From NCBI GenBank assembly GCA_021776615.1, contig JAJFFO010000002.1, positions 1 to 64,000 on the forward strand: DNA of 64,000 nucleotides, given 5' to 3'. Shown in pieces: positions 1-9,659 of the stretch. Every line of letters starts with the position of its first letter. Position 1 is the first letter of the stretch. The DNA comes from Robiginitomaculum sp. GTDB taxonomy: Bacteria; Pseudomonadota; Alphaproteobacteria; Caulobacterales; Maricaulaceae. A model generated the notes under the pieces. That model had not been told where the DNA came from. It saw nothing but the letters and a program-made list of their open reading frames with translations, and did not search any database. Both the position numbers and the translations under genes were made by a program.

Positions 1-140
<140 letters not shown>

Positions 141-152
141 GACTTAATCATC

Positions 153-190
153 GAACGCGGCGTCCCTTAGGGCGCCGCGTTCACTTATTC
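153..190 (+). terminator. Hairpin between tuf and rpsJ
   Basis: A perfect 10-bp inverted repeat (GAACGCGGCG at 153-162, CGCCGCGTTC at 173-182) encloses a loop whose CCC and GGG can pair further. Only a weak T-rich stretch follows (ACTTATTC), so it may be a terminator or attenuator separating the str (tuf) and S10 transcripts rather than a complete stop. Confidence 0.7.
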
Positions 191-215
191 ACCAGCTTAA
201 GTTCGGACGAAAATT

Positions 216-530
216 ATGGACCGCCAAAATATACGTATTCGCCTCAAGGCGTTCGACCACCGGGTGTTAGATCACTCTGCGGTTGAAATTCTGAACACCG
301 CCAAGCGCACAGGTGCTTCGGTTCGCGGACCTATTCCGCTGCCGACCCGCATCGAAAAGTTTACGGTGAACCGTTCGCCACACGTCAATAAAAAGTCGCG
401 CGAACAGTTTGAAATTCGCATCCACAAGCGGGTATTGGACATTGTTGATCCAACGCCGCAAACGGTTGATGCCTTGATGAAGCTTGATTTGTCGGCTGGT
501 GTCGACGTCGAAATCAAGTTGGGAGCGTAA
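216..530 (+). CDS. rpsJ: 30S ribosomal protein S10
   Basis: S10 sits in the head of the small subunit and, in the family generally, also acts as NusE with NusB in transcription antitermination. The 104-residue protein has the normal length and carries the expected [13 protein letters not shown] start and the RGPIPLPTR loop segment. It is the first gene of the S10 operon, 25 nt after the tuf-side hairpin, with rplC beginning 3 nt after its stop, so the two are almost certainly co-transcribed. Confidence 0.98.
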   Translation: MDRQNIRIRLKAFDHRVLDHSAVEILNTAKRTGASVRGPIPLPTRIEKFTVNRSPHVNKKSREQFEIRIHKRVLDIVDPTPQTVDALMKLDLSAGVDVEIKLGA

Positions 531-533
531 GTT

Positions 534-1274
534 ATGCGTTCAGGCGTTATTGCAAAAAAACTGGGCATGAGCCGCGTCTTCGCTGAAGACGGCGCGCATG
601 TGCCGGTTACTGTCCTCGAACTGGGTGGTTGCGCGGTTGTCGCGCAGCGTACCGTCGAGCGTGACGGTTATGTGGCCCTGCAATTGGGAGCTGGTAAAGC
701 TAAGGTTTCGCGCACATCCAAAGCGTTGCGCGGGCACTTTGCCAAAGCCGAAATTGAGCCGCGTCAGCAGGTTACCGAGTTTCGGGTTTCCGATGATTGC
801 TTGCTCGAAGTGGGCGCAGAGCTTTCTGCAGAACACTTCGTACCGGGGCAAAAAGTTGATGTGGCGGCTGTTTCCATCGGTAAAGGTTTTGCCGGGGCGA
901 TGAAGCGTCACAACTTTGGCGGTTTGCGGGCTACCCACGGTGTGTCGATCTCTCACCGTTCGCACGGTTCTACTGGCCAGTGTCAGGATCCGGGCAAAGT
1001 CTTCAAAGGTAAGAAGATGGCCGGTCATATGGGTGCCAGCCGCGTTAGCACGCAAAATCTCGTTGTGGTTCGCACCGATGCGGATCGCGGTTTGATTTTG
1101 GTGCGCGGTGCGGTGCCGGGTTCCAAAGGTAGCTGGATTGAAATTCGTGATGCCGTTAAGGGCACGGGCGCTGATGTGCCAGTGCCGGGCGTTGTGAAAA
1201 CTGTATCTGCGCCGGCTGAAGCCCCCGCAGAAGCGCCGGTTGTCGTACCGGCTGCTGAGAAGGATGCAACGTGA
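534..1274 (+). CDS. rplC: 50S ribosomal protein L3
   Basis: L3 is an early-assembly protein next to the peptidyl transferase centre. The 246-residue product has the hallmark loop [20 protein letters not shown] around residue 150, where the glutamine methylated by PrmB in other bacteria lies. After about residue 212 it has an Ala/Pro/Val-rich tail not needed for the fold, a C-terminal extension typical of alphaproteobacterial L3. The stop TGA overlaps the ATG of rplD by one base, indicating translational coupling. Confidence 0.97.
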   Translation: MRSGVIAKKLGMSRVFAEDGAHVPVTVLELGGCAVVAQRTVERDGYVALQLGAGKAKVSRTSKALRGHFAKAEIEPRQQVTEFRVSDDCLLEVGAELSAEHFVPGQKVDVAAVSIGKGFAGAMKRHNFGGLRATHGVSISHRSHGSTGQCQDPGKVFKGKKMAGHMGASRVSTQNLVVVRTDADRGLILVRGAVPGSKGSWIEIRDAVKGTGADVPVPGVVKTVSAPAEAPAEAPVVVPAAEKDAT

Positions 1275-1894
1275 TGAAAATTAAAGTCACAACCCTTGGC
1301 GCAAAAGCCGCTGGCGAGCTTGAGCTTGCTGACGACATTTTTGGCCTCGAGCCGCGCAAAGACATTTTGCACCGCATGGTGCGTTATCAATTGGCCAAGC
1401 GCCAAGCGGGTACGCACAAGGTAAAAGGTCGTTCGGAAATCAACCGTACCGGCAAGCGTTTTGGTAACCAAAAAGGTGGTGGTACTGCCCGTCACGGTTC
1501 GCGTCGCTCCAACATCTTTATTGGTGGTGGTCGCGCTTTTGGACCGGTGGTTCGCTCGCACGCTCACGATCTGCAAAAGAAAGTTCGCCGCATCGCTATC
1601 AAGCATGCGCTGTCGGCCAAGGCTGGTGCGAATGAGATCATCGTGGTCGATGAGGCCAAGATGAAAGCACCAAAGACCAAGGAGTTGCGCGATTCATTTG
1701 CCAAATTGGGTATTGAGAATGCGCTGATCGTTGGTGGCGCCGAGCTCGACAAAAATTTCTCCCTTGCGGCCCGCAACATTCCCAATGTGGATGTGCTGTC
1801 CAGCAATGGGATCAATGTTTATGACGTTTTGCGTCGTCACACTCTGGTTTTGACCAAAGCTGCGATTTCTGATTTGGAGGCACGGTTTAAATGA
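1274..1894 (+). CDS. rplD: 50S ribosomal protein L4
   Basis: L4 (206 residues) lines the peptide exit tunnel with an extended loop, seen here as [16 protein letters not shown] (around residues 58-75). In Escherichia coli L4 also represses its own S10 operon; whether it does so here cannot be told from the sequence. I use ATG 1274, giving a 1-base overlap with rplC (TGATG); an in-frame GTG at 1271 immediately before it would add one residue. The 3' end overlaps rplW by 4 bases (ATGA). Confidence 0.96.
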   Translation: MKIKVTTLGAKAAGELELADDIFGLEPRKDILHRMVRYQLAKRQAGTHKVKGRSEINRTGKRFGNQKGGGTARHGSRRSNIFIGGGRAFGPVVRSHAHDLQKKVRRIAIKHALSAKAGANEIIVVDEAKMKAPKTKELRDSFAKLGIENALIVGGAELDKNFSLAARNIPNVDVLSSNGINVYDVLRRHTLVLTKAAISDLEARFK

Positions 1895-2190
1895 GCACCG
1901 AGCGCCATTACGACACCATTCTTTCTCCCGTGATCACGGAAAAAGCGACCTTGCTCTCTGAGCAAAACAAAGTTGTTTTCAAAGTGCCGTTGACCGCGAA
2001 TAAGAAAGAAATTTCCGAGGCCGTTGAAGCTCTCTTCAAGGTCAAGGTTGAAAAAGTAAACACCATCCGCACCCCAGGCAAGGTCAAGCGTTTTCGCGGC
2101 CGTTTGGGCAAGCGCGTGGACGTGAAAAAAGCCATCGTGACACTCGTCGAAGGACATTCCATCGACATCACGACGGGCCTTGGAGGCTAG
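1891..2190 (+). CDS. rplW: 50S ribosomal protein L23
   Basis: L23 sits at the tunnel exit and is the docking site for trigger factor and signal recognition particle. The 99-residue protein has the conserved [13 protein letters not shown] opening and the [15 protein letters not shown] segment, which belongs to the loop reaching into the tunnel. Its start overlaps the rplD stop (ATGA), so translation is probably coupled. Confidence 0.97.
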   Translation: MSTERHYDTILSPVITEKATLLSEQNKVVFKVPLTANKKEISEAVEALFKVKVEKVNTIRTPGKVKRFRGRLGKRVDVKKAIVTLVEGHSIDITTGLGG

Positions 2191-2200
2191 GGTAGTTAAA

Positions 2201-3043
2201 ATGGCTCTTAAAACATTCAAACCAACCTCTCCAGGTCGCCGCGCACTGGTCATTGTTGACCGCGCCGGTCTGTGGAAAGGTCGCCCTGAAAAGGCCCTTA
2301 CCGAGGGTTTGACCAAGAATGGTGGCCGCAATAGCACCGGCCGCATCACCATGCGTCGTCGTGGTGGTGGCGCTAAACGTCTTTATCGTATGGTGGACTT
2401 CAAACGCCGCAAATACGATATGGTCGGCACGGTTGAGCGTTTGGAATATGATCCCAATCGCACCGCCTTTATCGCGCTTGTCTCTTATGAGGATGGCGAA
2501 AGGACCTATATTCTGGCCCCGCAACGTTTGGCGGCTGGCGATAAGGTAATTTCATCGATGAAGGGTGCGGACGTGAAGCCCGGCAATTGTATGCCGCTGC
2601 GCGCCATGCCCGTGGGTACTATCATCCACAATGTGGAAATGAAGCCTGAAAAAGGCGGTCAGATCGCTCGTTCAGCCGGTGCCTATTGCCAGCTGGTTGG
2701 TCGTGATGGCGGTTTTGCGCAATTGCGGCTCAAATCTGGTGAAATGCGTCTTGTTCCCGATGGGTGCATGGCCAGTGTGGGCGCGGTTTCAAACCCGGAC
2801 CACATGAACACCAATAAGGGTAAGGCTGGTCGTAATCGCTGGTTGGGCAAACGCCCAAGTGTTCGCGGTGTGGCCATGAATCCGGTCGATCACCCCCATG
2901 GTGGTGGTGAAGGTCGGACTTCAGGTGGTCGCCATCCGGTTACCCCTTGGGGCAAACCAACCAAGGGTGCTCGTACCCGCAAGAAAAATAAACCTTCAGA
3001 CAAGATGATAATTCGTTCTCGTCACCTGAAGAAAAAGCGTTAG
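2201..3043 (+). CDS. rplB: 50S ribosomal protein L2
   Basis: L2 (280 residues) bridges the subunits and is needed for peptidyl transferase assembly. The C-terminal segment [20 protein letters not shown] contains the conserved histidine of the family (His229 in Escherichia coli), followed by the basic tail ending HLKKKR. The start is ATG 2201 ([12 protein letters not shown]), matching the family; an in-frame codon seven triplets upstream lies inside the rplW end region and is not favoured. It follows rplW by 10 nt. Confidence 0.97.
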   Translation: MALKTFKPTSPGRRALVIVDRAGLWKGRPEKALTEGLTKNGGRNSTGRITMRRRGGGAKRLYRMVDFKRRKYDMVGTVERLEYDPNRTAFIALVSYEDGERTYILAPQRLAAGDKVISSMKGADVKPGNCMPLRAMPVGTIIHNVEMKPEKGGQIARSAGAYCQLVGRDGGFAQLRLKSGEMRLVPDGCMASVGAVSNPDHMNTNKGKAGRNRWLGKRPSVRGVAMNPVDHPHGGGEGRTSGGRHPVTPWGKPTKGARTRKKNKPSDKMIIRSRHLKKKR

Positions 3044-3052
3044 GAGATCGAC

Positions 3053-3331
3053 GTGCCACGTTCGGTTTGGAAAGGTCCTTTTGTTGATGGTTATCTGCTT
3101 AAAAAAGCAGAAGCAGGCCACGCTGATGGACGCAAAAAAGCAATTAAAACCTGGTCGCGCCGCTCGACCATTCTGCCGCAATTTGTTGGCCTGACTTTTC
3201 AGGTTTACAACGGCAAGAAATTTGTCCCGGTGCTGATTAACGAAGACATGATTGGTCACAAGCTTGGTGAGTTTTCACCGACGCGTACCTTTTATGGTCA
3301 CACGGCCGATAGAAAGGCGAAGCGGGGTTAA
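3053..3331 (+). CDS. rpsS: 30S ribosomal protein S19
   Basis: S19 lies at the top of the 30S head and contacts S13 and the A-site tRNA region. The 92-residue protein begins with GTG (3053) preceded by TAGGAGATCGAC, a clear ribosome binding site. The family signature [14 protein letters not shown] and the C-terminal [13 protein letters not shown] are intact. It is 9 nt after rplB and 2 nt before rplV. Confidence 0.97.
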   Translation: MPRSVWKGPFVDGYLLKKAEAGHADGRKKAIKTWSRRSTILPQFVGLTFQVYNGKKFVPVLINEDMIGHKLGEFSPTRTFYGHTADRKAKRG

Positions 3332-3333
3332 TT

Positions 3334-3714
3334 ATGGGTAAGTCTGCAAATCCTCGTCGCGTCGGCGACACGGAAGCTTTTGCCAAGGCCCGCAATTTGC
3401 GCGGCAGTGCCCAAAAGCTAAACCTTGTGGCGCAATCCATTCGCGGTTTGAAAATCGAGAAGGCCTTGGCCGCACTTGAGTTCTCAAACAAGCGTATCGC
3501 ATTGCCGGTTCGTAAATGTCTGGAATCAGCCATCGCCAATGCCGAGAACAATCACGGCTTGGACATTGACCAATTGGTGGTTGCGCAAGCCTTTGTCGGC
3601 AAAAATCTGGTGATGAAACGCTGGCGTGCTCGGGCACGTGGTCGCTCAGCCAAGATTTTGAAACCGTTTTCCGAGATCACCATTGTGGTTCGTGAAGTTG
3701 AGGAGCAAGCCTGA
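3334..3714 (+). CDS. rplV: 50S ribosomal protein L22
   Basis: L22 (126 residues) contributes a long beta-hairpin to the wall of the exit tunnel. The tip region is recognisable as [15 protein letters not shown], the site where macrolide-resistance changes occur in other species; nothing unusual is seen here. The stop TGA shares one base with the start of rpsC. Confidence 0.97.
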   Translation: MGKSANPRRVGDTEAFAKARNLRGSAQKLNLVAQSIRGLKIEKALAALEFSNKRIALPVRKCLESAIANAENNHGLDIDQLVVAQAFVGKNLVMKRWRARARGRSAKILKPFSEITIVVREVEEQA

Positions 3715-4418
3715 TGGGTCATAAGGTCAATCCGATCGGGCTTCGGCTCGGTATTAACCGCACGTGGGATTCTCGTTGGTACGCCGGTTCCAAAGAGTAC
3801 GGACGTCTGTTGCATGAAGACCTGCGCTTGCGCAAATTCATCAAACAGCGTTTGAGCCAAGCGGGTATCTCCAGAATTGTTATTGAACGTCCGCACAAAA
3901 AGTGCCGTATCACCATTTATACCGCTCGTCCGGGCGTGGTGATCGGTAAAAAAGGTGCTGATATTGAAACCCTGCGCAAAGCGCTCAGCAAAATCGTCAA
4001 TGACGAAGTGTTTGTGAACTTGGTTGAAATCCGCAAAGCGGAAATCGATGCCACTTTGGTTGCCGAAGGTATTGCCCAACAGCTGGAACGCCGCATGGCA
4101 TTTCGCCGGGCAATGAAACGCGCCATGCAAACGGCTGTTCGTATGGGCGCCAAGGGTTGCAAAATCAAAATGGGCGGCCGCTTGAACGGCGCAGAAATTG
4201 CACGCACCGAGCAATATGCTGATGGTTCTGTGCCATTGCATACGTTGCGCGCTGACATTGATTATGGCGTAGCCGAAGCCAAAACGGCGATGGGCATTAT
4301 CGGGATTAAGGTCTGGATCTACAAAGGTGAGATCATGGAACACGACCCGATGGCACAAGATCGTAAAGCTGAAGCCAGCGGCGAAAACCGTGCGCGTTCC
4401 TCGCGCGCAACCGCGTAA
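3714..4418 (+). CDS. rpsC: 30S ribosomal protein S3
   Basis: S3 forms part of the mRNA entry channel with helicase activity on structured mRNA. The 234-residue protein begins [14 protein letters not shown] and has a KH-type RNA-binding motif [16 protein letters not shown] near residues 75-90. The C-terminal tail beyond about residue 210 is charged and low in complexity, as commonly seen in the family. It starts on the last base of the rplV stop. Confidence 0.97.
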   Translation: MGHKVNPIGLRLGINRTWDSRWYAGSKEYGRLLHEDLRLRKFIKQRLSQAGISRIVIERPHKKCRITIYTARPGVVIGKKGADIETLRKALSKIVNDEVFVNLVEIRKAEIDATLVAEGIAQQLERRMAFRRAMKRAMQTAVRMGAKGCKIKMGGRLNGAEIARTEQYADGSVPLHTLRADIDYGVAEAKTAMGIIGIKVWIYKGEIMEHDPMAQDRKAEASGENRARSSRATA

Positions 4419-4440
4419 TTTAAAGGTATAGGGCAGGACC

Positions 4441-4857
4441 ATGCTGCAACCAAAAAAGACCAAGTTTCGTAAAATGCACAAAGGCCGCATCAAAGGTACG
4501 GCTAAGGGTGGATTTGCGTTGAATTTTGGCTCCTATGGCCTCAAGGCCCTGGAGCCGGAGCGGGTTACGTCGCGCCAGATTGAAGCTACTCGTCGTGCCA
4601 TTACCCGGCATATGAAACGGGCTGGTCGCGTGTGGATTAGAATTTTCCCCGATGTACCGGTTTCCAAGAAACCAACAGAAGTACGTATGGGTAAAGGTAA
4701 AGGCTCGGTCGAGTTTTGGGCCGCCAAGGTCAAGCCCGGCCGGATTATGTTTGAAATTGATGGCGTTACCGACGCCGTTGCGCGTCAGGCATTGGAACTT
4801 GGTGCTGCCAAGCTGCCAATCAAATGCAAAATCGTCACCCGTAAGGGTGAGGGTTGA
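4441..4857 (+). CDS. rplP: 50S ribosomal protein L16
   Basis: L16 (138 residues) organises the A-site on the 50S subunit. The sequence has the expected [20 protein letters not shown] opening and [20 protein letters not shown], around the arginine that is hydroxylated in Escherichia coli. It begins 22 nt after rpsC with an AGGGCAGG-type ribosome binding site. Confidence 0.97.
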   Translation: MLQPKKTKFRKMHKGRIKGTAKGGFALNFGSYGLKALEPERVTSRQIEATRRAITRHMKRAGRVWIRIFPDVPVSKKPTEVRMGKGKGSVEFWAAKVKPGRIMFEIDGVTDAVARQALELGAAKLPIKCKIVTRKGEG

Positions 4858-4877
4858 GCCGCGCTGGAGAGTAAGTG

Positions 4878-5117
4878 ATGAACGCTACAGAAATTCGCGC
4901 ATTGAGCGCCGATCAAATTAAAGATCAGATCATTAGCCTGAAGAAGGAGCAGTTCAATCTGCGCTTTCAACAAGCTACCGGTCAGTTGGAAAATACTGCG
5001 CGTGTTCGTGTCGTCAGACATGATATTGCGCGGCTTAAAACGGTCTTGCGTGACAAGGCCAATGAAGTCGTCGCGGCAGATGCTGCCAAGACTAAAGTTT
5101 CAAAGGGAGAGGGCTGA
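4878..5117 (+). CDS. rpmC: 50S ribosomal protein L29
   Basis: L29 is a small helical-hairpin protein next to L23 at the tunnel exit. The product (79 residues, slightly longer than the usual 63-70) has the core [20 protein letters not shown] and the [14 protein letters not shown] helix; the extra length is a C-terminal Ala/Lys tail. ATG 4878 is preferred over the GTG one codon earlier. The stop overlaps the rpsQ start by one base. Confidence 0.95.
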   Translation: MNATEIRALSADQIKDQIISLKKEQFNLRFQQATGQLENTARVRVVRHDIARLKTVLRDKANEVVAADAAKTKVSKGEG

Positions 5118-5350
5118 TGCCCAAACGTCTTCTGACCGGTGTTGTCGTCAGCGACAAGGGAGCCAAAACCGTTGTGGTGAAAATCGAACGGACCTTTTTG
5201 CACCCGCTATATCGCAAGACAGTACGGCGGTCCAAACGCTATCACGCTCATGATGAGCAGAGTGCGTTTAAAGTCGGTGACAATGTCACCATTCAAGAGT
5301 GTGCGCCGAAGTCTAAACTGAAGCGTTGGGAAGTGGTTGCGCAGGCCTAA
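5117..5350 (+). CDS. rpsQ: 30S ribosomal protein S17
   Basis: S17 (77 residues) is a primary 16S rRNA binder with an OB fold. The segment [20 protein letters not shown] and the following [16 protein letters not shown] match the family. It starts on the last base of rpmC. A 39-nt gap with a T-run (5352-5359) separates it from rplN, but no hairpin precedes the T-run, so it is not a terminator. Confidence 0.97.
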   Translation: MPKRLLTGVVVSDKGAKTVVVKIERTFLHPLYRKTVRRSKRYHAHDEQSAFKVGDNVTIQECAPKSKLKRWEVVAQA

Positions 5351-5389
5351 TCTTTTTTTGGGAACCACGCGATTTAGGAGGATCCTGCT

Positions 5390-5758
5390 GTGATCCAGAT
5401 GCAGAGCAATTTACAGGTCGCCGATAATTCCGGCGCCCGTCGTGTCCAGTGCATTAAAGTACTGGGCGGTGCCAAGCGCCGTTATGCGCATGTTGGCGAT
5501 ATTATCGTTGTCTCGGTTAAGGAAGCGATTCCCCGGGGCCGCGTCAAAAAGGGTGAGGTACGCAAAGCTGTTGTTGTGCGTACCGCCAAGGATATTCAAC
5601 GCGCCGATGGCTCGGTGATCCGCTTCGACGGCAATGCCGCGGTGCTGATCAACAATAATAACGAGCCGGTTGGAACGCGTATCTTTGGCCCTGTGCCCCG
5701 CGAGCTTCGTGCCAAAAAGCACATGAAGATCATCTCGCTTGCGCCGGAGGTGCTGTAA
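5390..5758 (+). CDS. rplN: 50S ribosomal protein L14
   Basis: L14 (122 residues) contacts 16S rRNA helix 14 to form an intersubunit bridge and is the binding site of the silencing factor RsfS. The signature [20 protein letters not shown] is intact. Translation starts at GTG 5390, with a strong AGGAGG 9 nt upstream (5376-5381). The TAATG junction overlaps rplX by one base. This gene is conventionally the first of the spc operon. Confidence 0.97.
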   Translation: MIQMQSNLQVADNSGARRVQCIKVLGGAKRRYAHVGDIIVVSVKEAIPRGRVKKGEVRKAVVVRTAKDIQRADGSVIRFDGNAAVLINNNNEPVGTRIFGPVPRELRAKKHMKIISLAPEVL

Positions 5759-6075
5759 TGGCTGCCAAGATAAAAAAAGGTGACAAGGTCATCGTGCTTA
5801 CCGGGAAAGACAAAGGTCGTTCCGGTGAAGTGATGAAAATGATCACCGAAAAAAATCGGGCCATCGTTTCTGGTATCAATATGGTCAAGCGCCACACGCG
5901 TCCGACCCAATATGATCCAGGCGGGATTAAAGATCAGGAAGCTGCCATTCAGGTTTCCAATCTGGCGGTTGCCGACCCCAAGACGGGTGAAGCAACGCGG
6001 GTTGGTTTTAAAACCCTGAAAGATGGCAAGAAAGTTCGCTTTGCGAAAAAATCAGGCGAGGTTATCGATGTCTGA
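5758..6075 (+). CDS. rplX: 50S ribosomal protein L24
   Basis: L24 (105 residues) initiates 50S assembly. The N-terminal KOW motif [20 protein letters not shown] is clear. The 3' end overlaps the start of rplE by 8 bases (ATG 6068, TGA 6073-6075), an arrangement that couples their translation. Confidence 0.97.
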   Translation: MAAKIKKGDKVIVLTGKDKGRSGEVMKMITEKNRAIVSGINMVKRHTRPTQYDPGGIKDQEAAIQVSNLAVADPKTGEATRVGFKTLKDGKKVRFAKKSGEVIDV

Positions 6076-6634
6076 GACAACTTATGAGCCACGGATGAAG
6101 GCCCGTTATCGCGAAGTGGTTCGCGATAAAATGGCCAAACAATTCGGCTATAAAAACGAAATGCAGATCCCACGTCTTGATAAGATTGTTATCAATATGG
6201 GCGTTGGTGAAGCGGTGCAGGATTCCAAAAAAATAGCCAGCGTGCTGAATGATTTGGCGTTGATCGCCGGTCAGAAGCCAGTGGCAACCATGGCCAAGAA
6301 ATCCATTGCCGGCTTTAAGCTGCGCGACGGCATGGCCATTGGTGCCAAAGTTACGCTGCGCCGGGATCAGATGTATGAGTTTATGGATCGGCTAGTGAAT
6401 ATCGCTCTGCCACGGGTTCGCGACTTTCGCGGCCTAAAATCCAAGAGCTTTGACGGCCGTGGCAATTTTGCCATGGGCCTGAAGGAACACATCGTGTTCC
6501 CCGAGATCGAATACGACAAGATCGATCAGATTTGGGGCATGGACATTATTGTCTGCACGACCGCAAAAACGAATGATGAAGCAAAAGCCTTGTTGGCTGA
6601 GTTTGATTTTCCCTTTCAGGGCAAAAATAACTAA
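6068..6634 (+). CDS. rplE: 50S ribosomal protein L5
   Basis: L5 (188 residues) binds 5S rRNA and contacts the P-site tRNA. The motifs [16 protein letters not shown] and [18 protein letters not shown] are conserved. ATG 6068 ([14 protein letters not shown]) is chosen because homologues begin there and because the reading frame before it lies entirely within rplX. A small hairpin (TGCGGG/CCCGCA, 6647-6664) lies between L5 and rpsN, ahead of the rpsN ribosome binding site. Confidence 0.96.
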   Translation: MSETTYEPRMKARYREVVRDKMAKQFGYKNEMQIPRLDKIVINMGVGEAVQDSKKIASVLNDLALIAGQKPVATMAKKSIAGFKLRDGMAIGAKVTLRRDQMYEFMDRLVNIALPRVRDFRGLKSKSFDGRGNFAMGLKEHIVFPEIEYDKIDQIWGMDIIVCTTAKTNDEAKALLAEFDFPFQGKNN

Positions 6635-6679
6635 CGCATCGAGGAATGCGGGTATTCGCCCGCAATTGGAGGATTACTA

Positions 6680-6985
6680 ATGGCTAAAAGTAGTGCCATT
6701 GAACGCAATAATAAAAGGATCCGTATGGTCGAGCGTTATGCCGCCAAACGGGCCCGTCTGAAAGAACTGGCACGCAATACCGAATTGCCCATCGAGGAAC
6801 GGATTGCCGCTCAGATCAAGCTTTCAGAAATGCCGCGCAATTCAGCGCAAACGCGGGTGCGTAATCGGTGTGAACTCACCGGGCGTCCACGCGGGTATTA
6901 TCGTAAATTTAGAATGTCACGGATCGCATTGCGCGAACTGGCCAATCAAGGCCAGCTTCCCGGTGTGACCAAGTCGAGCTGGTAG
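6680..6985 (+). CDS. rpsN: 30S ribosomal protein S14
   Basis: S14 belongs to the head of the 30S subunit. This is the 101-residue zinc-independent form: the zinc-ribbon CxxC pairs of the short form are absent, and [20 protein letters not shown] is the conserved core. TTGGAGG sits just upstream of ATG 6680. Confidence 0.97.
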   Translation: MAKSSAIERNNKRIRMVERYAAKRARLKELARNTELPIEERIAAQIKLSEMPRNSAQTRVRNRCELTGRPRGYYRKFRMSRIALRELANQGQLPGVTKSSW

Positions 6986-6994
6986 GAGGCATCA

Positions 6995-7390
6995 ATGGCG
7001 ATTAGTGATCCATTGGGCGATATGCTCACGCGTATCCGCAATGCTTTAATGCGTCGGCGCGGTAAGACCGTAACCCCGGCGTCGAGACTGCGTAAGCGCG
7101 TTCTTGATGTGCTGGAGCATGAAGGTTACATCCGCGGCTATTCCGAAGTTGAGAAAGACGGTTTCTCGACTTTTGAAATCGAGCTTAAATATTATGAGGG
7201 CGAGCCAGTAATTTCGGAGATAAAACGTGTCTCCAAACCTGGTCGCCGTGTGTATTCATCGGTCAAAGACCTGCCACGTGTGCAAAACGGGCTTGGTATT
7301 TCCATCGTCTCTACCCCCAAGGGTGTGATGTCGGATACCACAGCGCGCGAACACAATGTTGGTGGCGAAATTCTTTGCCAGGTTAGCTAG
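6995..7390 (+). CDS. rpsH: 30S ribosomal protein S8
   Basis: S8 (131 residues) is a primary binder of the central domain of 16S rRNA, and in Escherichia coli it is the translational repressor of the spc operon. The sequence begins [15 protein letters not shown] and ends with [20 protein letters not shown] and GGEILCQVS, the strongly conserved C-terminal RNA-binding face. Confidence 0.97.
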   Translation: MAISDPLGDMLTRIRNALMRRRGKTVTPASRLRKRVLDVLEHEGYIRGYSEVEKDGFSTFEIELKYYEGEPVISEIKRVSKPGRRVYSSVKDLPRVQNGLGISIVSTPKGVMSDTTAREHNVGGEILCQVS

Positions 7391-7402
7391 GGGAGAACGG
7401 AT

Positions 7403-7936
7403 ATGTCACGTATTGGCAAACAACCGGTTGAACTCCCTGCAGGTGTAACCGCGGAGCTTAACGGCCGGGCCTTTAAAGTTAAGGGCCCAAAAGGTGAGTT
7501 GAGCATGACTTTTGTTGAAGAAGTCAAAACCTCACTCGATGGCAATGTGCTGACGGTAACGGCGGCAGATGATAGCCAACGGGCGCGCGCCATGTGGGGC
7601 TTGCAACGCTCCTTGGCTGCCAATCTGGTTGAAGGCGTCACCAAAGGTTATCAAAAAGAGCTTGAATTGCGCGGTGTTGGTTATCGGGCACAAATGCAAG
7701 GCACGAATGTGGTCATGCAATTGGGCTTTAGCCACGAGATAAGGTATACGCCGCGTCCCGGCGTTGCTCTGGCAACCCCAAAAGCAACGCAAGTCATGGT
7801 CACCGGCATTGATAAACAAGCCGTCGGCCAAACCGCTGCGGAAATTCGCAACTTTCGTCCACCAGAGCCTTATAAAGGCAAGGGTGTTCGCTATGTTGGC
7901 GAATTTGTTCGCTCCAAAGAAGGCAAGAAGAAATAG
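7403..7936 (+). CDS. rplF: 50S ribosomal protein L6
   Basis: L6 (177 residues) has two similar alpha/beta domains and lies near the sarcin-ricin loop. [15 protein letters not shown] at the start and the C-terminal [16 protein letters not shown] motif are diagnostic. It sits 12 nt after rpsH with a GGGGAGA ribosome binding site and is followed by rplR 2 nt later. Confidence 0.97.
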   Translation: MSRIGKQPVELPAGVTAELNGRAFKVKGPKGELSMTFVEEVKTSLDGNVLTVTAADDSQRARAMWGLQRSLAANLVEGVTKGYQKELELRGVGYRAQMQGTNVVMQLGFSHEIRYTPRPGVALATPKATQVMVTGIDKQAVGQTAAEIRNFRPPEPYKGKGVRYVGEFVRSKEGKKK

Positions 7937-7938
7937 CC

Positions 7939-8295
7939 ATGATCGATCCACGCACAAAATTAAAGCGGCGTTCCGCACGCAATCGCGTCCGGCTCAAAAA
8001 ACTGTCTGGCGACAAGCTTCGTTTGTCGGTTTTTCGCTCGAACAAATACATTTACGCTCAGGTTATCGACGATTCCAAAAGCTCGACTTTGGTGCAGGCT
8101 TCTTCCTTAGAGAAGGAAGCGGACGCCAAGGCACCGGGCAATACTGAGGCAGCTGGCAAGGTTGGTGAATTACTCGCCAAACGCGCCAAAAAGGCTGGTA
8201 TCAAGGAAGTCGTGTTTGATCGCGGCGGCTACATTTATCATGGACGTGTCAAGGCGCTGGCGGAAGCCGCGCGTGACGGCGGCCTGAAGTTCTAG
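7939..8295 (+). CDS. rplR: 50S ribosomal protein L18
   Basis: L18 (118 residues) binds 5S rRNA together with L5 and L25. The basic N-terminus ([17 protein letters not shown]), [18 protein letters not shown] and the C-terminal [20 protein letters not shown] are family hallmarks. It is followed after 10 nt by rpsE. Confidence 0.97.
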   Translation: MIDPRTKLKRRSARNRVRLKKLSGDKLRLSVFRSNKYIYAQVIDDSKSSTLVQASSLEKEADAKAPGNTEAAGKVGELLAKRAKKAGIKEVVFDRGGYIYHGRVKALAEAARDGGLKF

Positions 8296-8305
8296 GAGAG
8301 CGGAC

Positions 8306-8896
8306 ATGGCAGGTCATAACGACAATAAGCGTAATGAAAAACGTGGTCGCAAAGACGAGCGCGAAAAGGATGAATTCATCGATCGCCTGGTTTTCATCAA
8401 CCGTGTTTCCACGGTGGTGAAGGGTGGTCGGCGTTTCTCTTTTGCCGCTCTGGTAGTGGTTGGCGACGAAAAGGGCCGCGTTGGTTTTGGCCACGGTAAA
8501 GCCCGTGAAGTGCCTGAAGCCATTCGCAAAGCTACTGAAGAAGCCAAGAAAACGCTTATTCGGGTTCCACTTCGTGAAGGCCGCACGCTGCATCATGATG
8601 GCAAAGGTCATCATGGCGCCGGCAAGGTGCTGCTTCGCGCAGCGCCTCCAGGTACTGGCGTTATCGCCGGTGGTCCCATGCGGGCCGTGCTGGAAGCGCT
8701 TGGGGTTCAGGACGTGGTGGCGAAAAGCCAAGGCTCGTCCAACCCGTACAACATGGTCCGGGCAACGTTTGATGCTTTGCGCAAGCAAGGCAGCCCTCGT
8801 TCGGTCGCCGCTAAGCGTGGCAAAAAGGTCGCTGACCTTGTTGCCCGTCGTCAGGATGGCGCCAGCGCCCCTGAAGCGGTCGGCGCAGAAAGTTAG
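8306..8896 (+). CDS. rpsE: 30S ribosomal protein S5
   Basis: S5 (196 residues) is involved in translational accuracy and mRNA entry. The double-stranded RNA-binding-like domain is visible in [20 protein letters not shown], and [20 protein letters not shown] forms the second domain. Compared with the roughly 166-residue Escherichia coli protein it carries a charged N-terminal extension of about 20 residues and a C-terminal tail. Confidence 0.97.
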   Translation: MAGHNDNKRNEKRGRKDEREKDEFIDRLVFINRVSTVVKGGRRFSFAALVVVGDEKGRVGFGHGKAREVPEAIRKATEEAKKTLIRVPLREGRTLHHDGKGHHGAGKVLLRAAPPGTGVIAGGPMRAVLEALGVQDVVAKSQGSSNPYNMVRATFDALRKQGSPRSVAAKRGKKVADLVARRQDGASAPEAVGAES

Positions 8897-8904
8897 GAAG
8901 TAAA

Positions 8905-9099
8905 ATGGCTAAAGCGAAAACTGTGACGGTACGCCAAACCGGCAGTCACATCCGCCGTCCCAAGGATCAGCGTCAGACGCTGGTTGGTCTTGGGCTTGGT
9001 CGGATCGGTAAAGTGCGCACTTTGGAAGATACCCCTGCCGTGCGCGGCATGATCGCCAAAGTATCACATATGATCACCATTGTTGAAGAAAACGCCTAA
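8905..9099 (+). CDS. rpmD: 50S ribosomal protein L30
   Basis: L30 is a small 50S protein; the 64-residue product contains [20 protein letters not shown] and [20 protein letters not shown], as in other bacteria. Its TAA stop lies inside the loop of a perfect hairpin (9086-9110) that ends just before the rplO ribosome binding site. Confidence 0.96.
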   Translation: MAKAKTVTVRQTGSHIRRPKDQRQTLVGLGLGRIGKVRTLEDTPAVRGMIAKVSHMITIVEENA

Positions 9100-9110
9100 A
9101 GCGTTTTCTT
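9086..9110 (+). promoter_or_regulatory. Hairpin spanning the rpmD stop, next to the rplO ribosome binding site
   Basis: AAGAAAACGC (9086-9095) is perfectly complementary to GCGTTTTCTT (9101-9110), with a 5-nt loop that contains the rpmD stop codon. The 3' arm ends two bases before the GGAG that serves rplO (ATG 9123). In the mRNA this places a stem directly against the ribosome binding site, so translation of rpmD through the stem could affect rplO initiation. This role is inferred. Confidence 0.5.
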
Positions 9111-9122
9111 TGGAGAAGTAAG

Positions 9123-9605
9123 ATGAGACTGAACGAACTGAGCGATAATGCCGGCGCAAACGCCAAACGCACACGCGTTGGCCGTGGTGCTGGCTCTGGC
9201 AAGGGCAAAACTGCTGGTCGCGGCGTAAAGGGGCAAAAATCCCGTTCCGGCGTAGCCATTAAAGGCTTTGAAGGCGGGCAGATGCCGCTGCATATGCGTT
9301 TGCCTAAGCGTGGGTTTACCCCGCACAATCAATCGAAATATGCCGAAGTCAGCCTGGCCAAATTGCAAACCGCAATTGATGCCAAGAAACTCGACGCCAA
9401 AGCGGCGATTGATGAGGATGTTTTGGTGTCTTCCGGTGTAGTACGCCGCAAGCGCGATGGCATTCGCCTCCTTGCAAATGGCACGTTGAAGACCAAAGTA
9501 TCTTTAACGCTTACCGGCGCTACCAAGGCAGCAATTGCCGCGGTGGAAAAAGCTGGCGGCACGGTAACGATCGTGGCCAAAAAGGCTGCACCAACGAAGG
9601 AATAG
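9123..9605 (+). CDS. rplO: 50S ribosomal protein L15
   Basis: L15 (160 residues) is a late-assembly 50S protein. The glycine-rich N-terminus ([17 protein letters not shown], then [20 protein letters not shown]) is typical. TGGAGAAGTAAG precedes ATG 9123. It is the last ribosomal gene before secY and is followed by a terminator-like hairpin. Confidence 0.97.
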   Translation: MRLNELSDNAGANAKRTRVGRGAGSGKGKTAGRGVKGQKSRSGVAIKGFEGGQMPLHMRLPKRGFTPHNQSKYAEVSLAKLQTAIDAKKLDAKAAIDEDVLVSSGVVRRKRDGIRLLANGTLKTKVSLTLTGATKAAIAAVEKAGGTVTIVAKKAAPTKE

Positions 9606-9607
9606 AG

Positions 9608-9630
9608 ACCAAGGGACATCCCTTGGTTTT
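9608..9630 (+). terminator. Terminator-like hairpin between rplO and secY
   Basis: ACCAAGGG (9608-9615) pairs with CCCTTGGT (9620-9627) across a 4-nt loop, followed by TTT. The stem is perfect but only 8 bp with a short T-run, so partial termination (attenuation) that lowers secY expression relative to the ribosomal proteins is more likely than a full stop. Confidence 0.55.
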
Positions 9631-9659
9631 CACCCTGAATAGACCGGAACAGGATCATT

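Noticed and set aside
162-172. GTCCCTTAGGG in the tuf hairpin as another copy of the dispersed repeat
   Set aside because: The match is short and explained by the hairpin symmetry; neighbouring words of the repeat are missing.
3552-4493. Long minus-strand open frame (313 codons) opposite rpsC
   Set aside because: It lies wholly across rplV-rpsC-rplP, which are certain genes, has no ribosome binding site and no family resemblance; it reflects codon bias.
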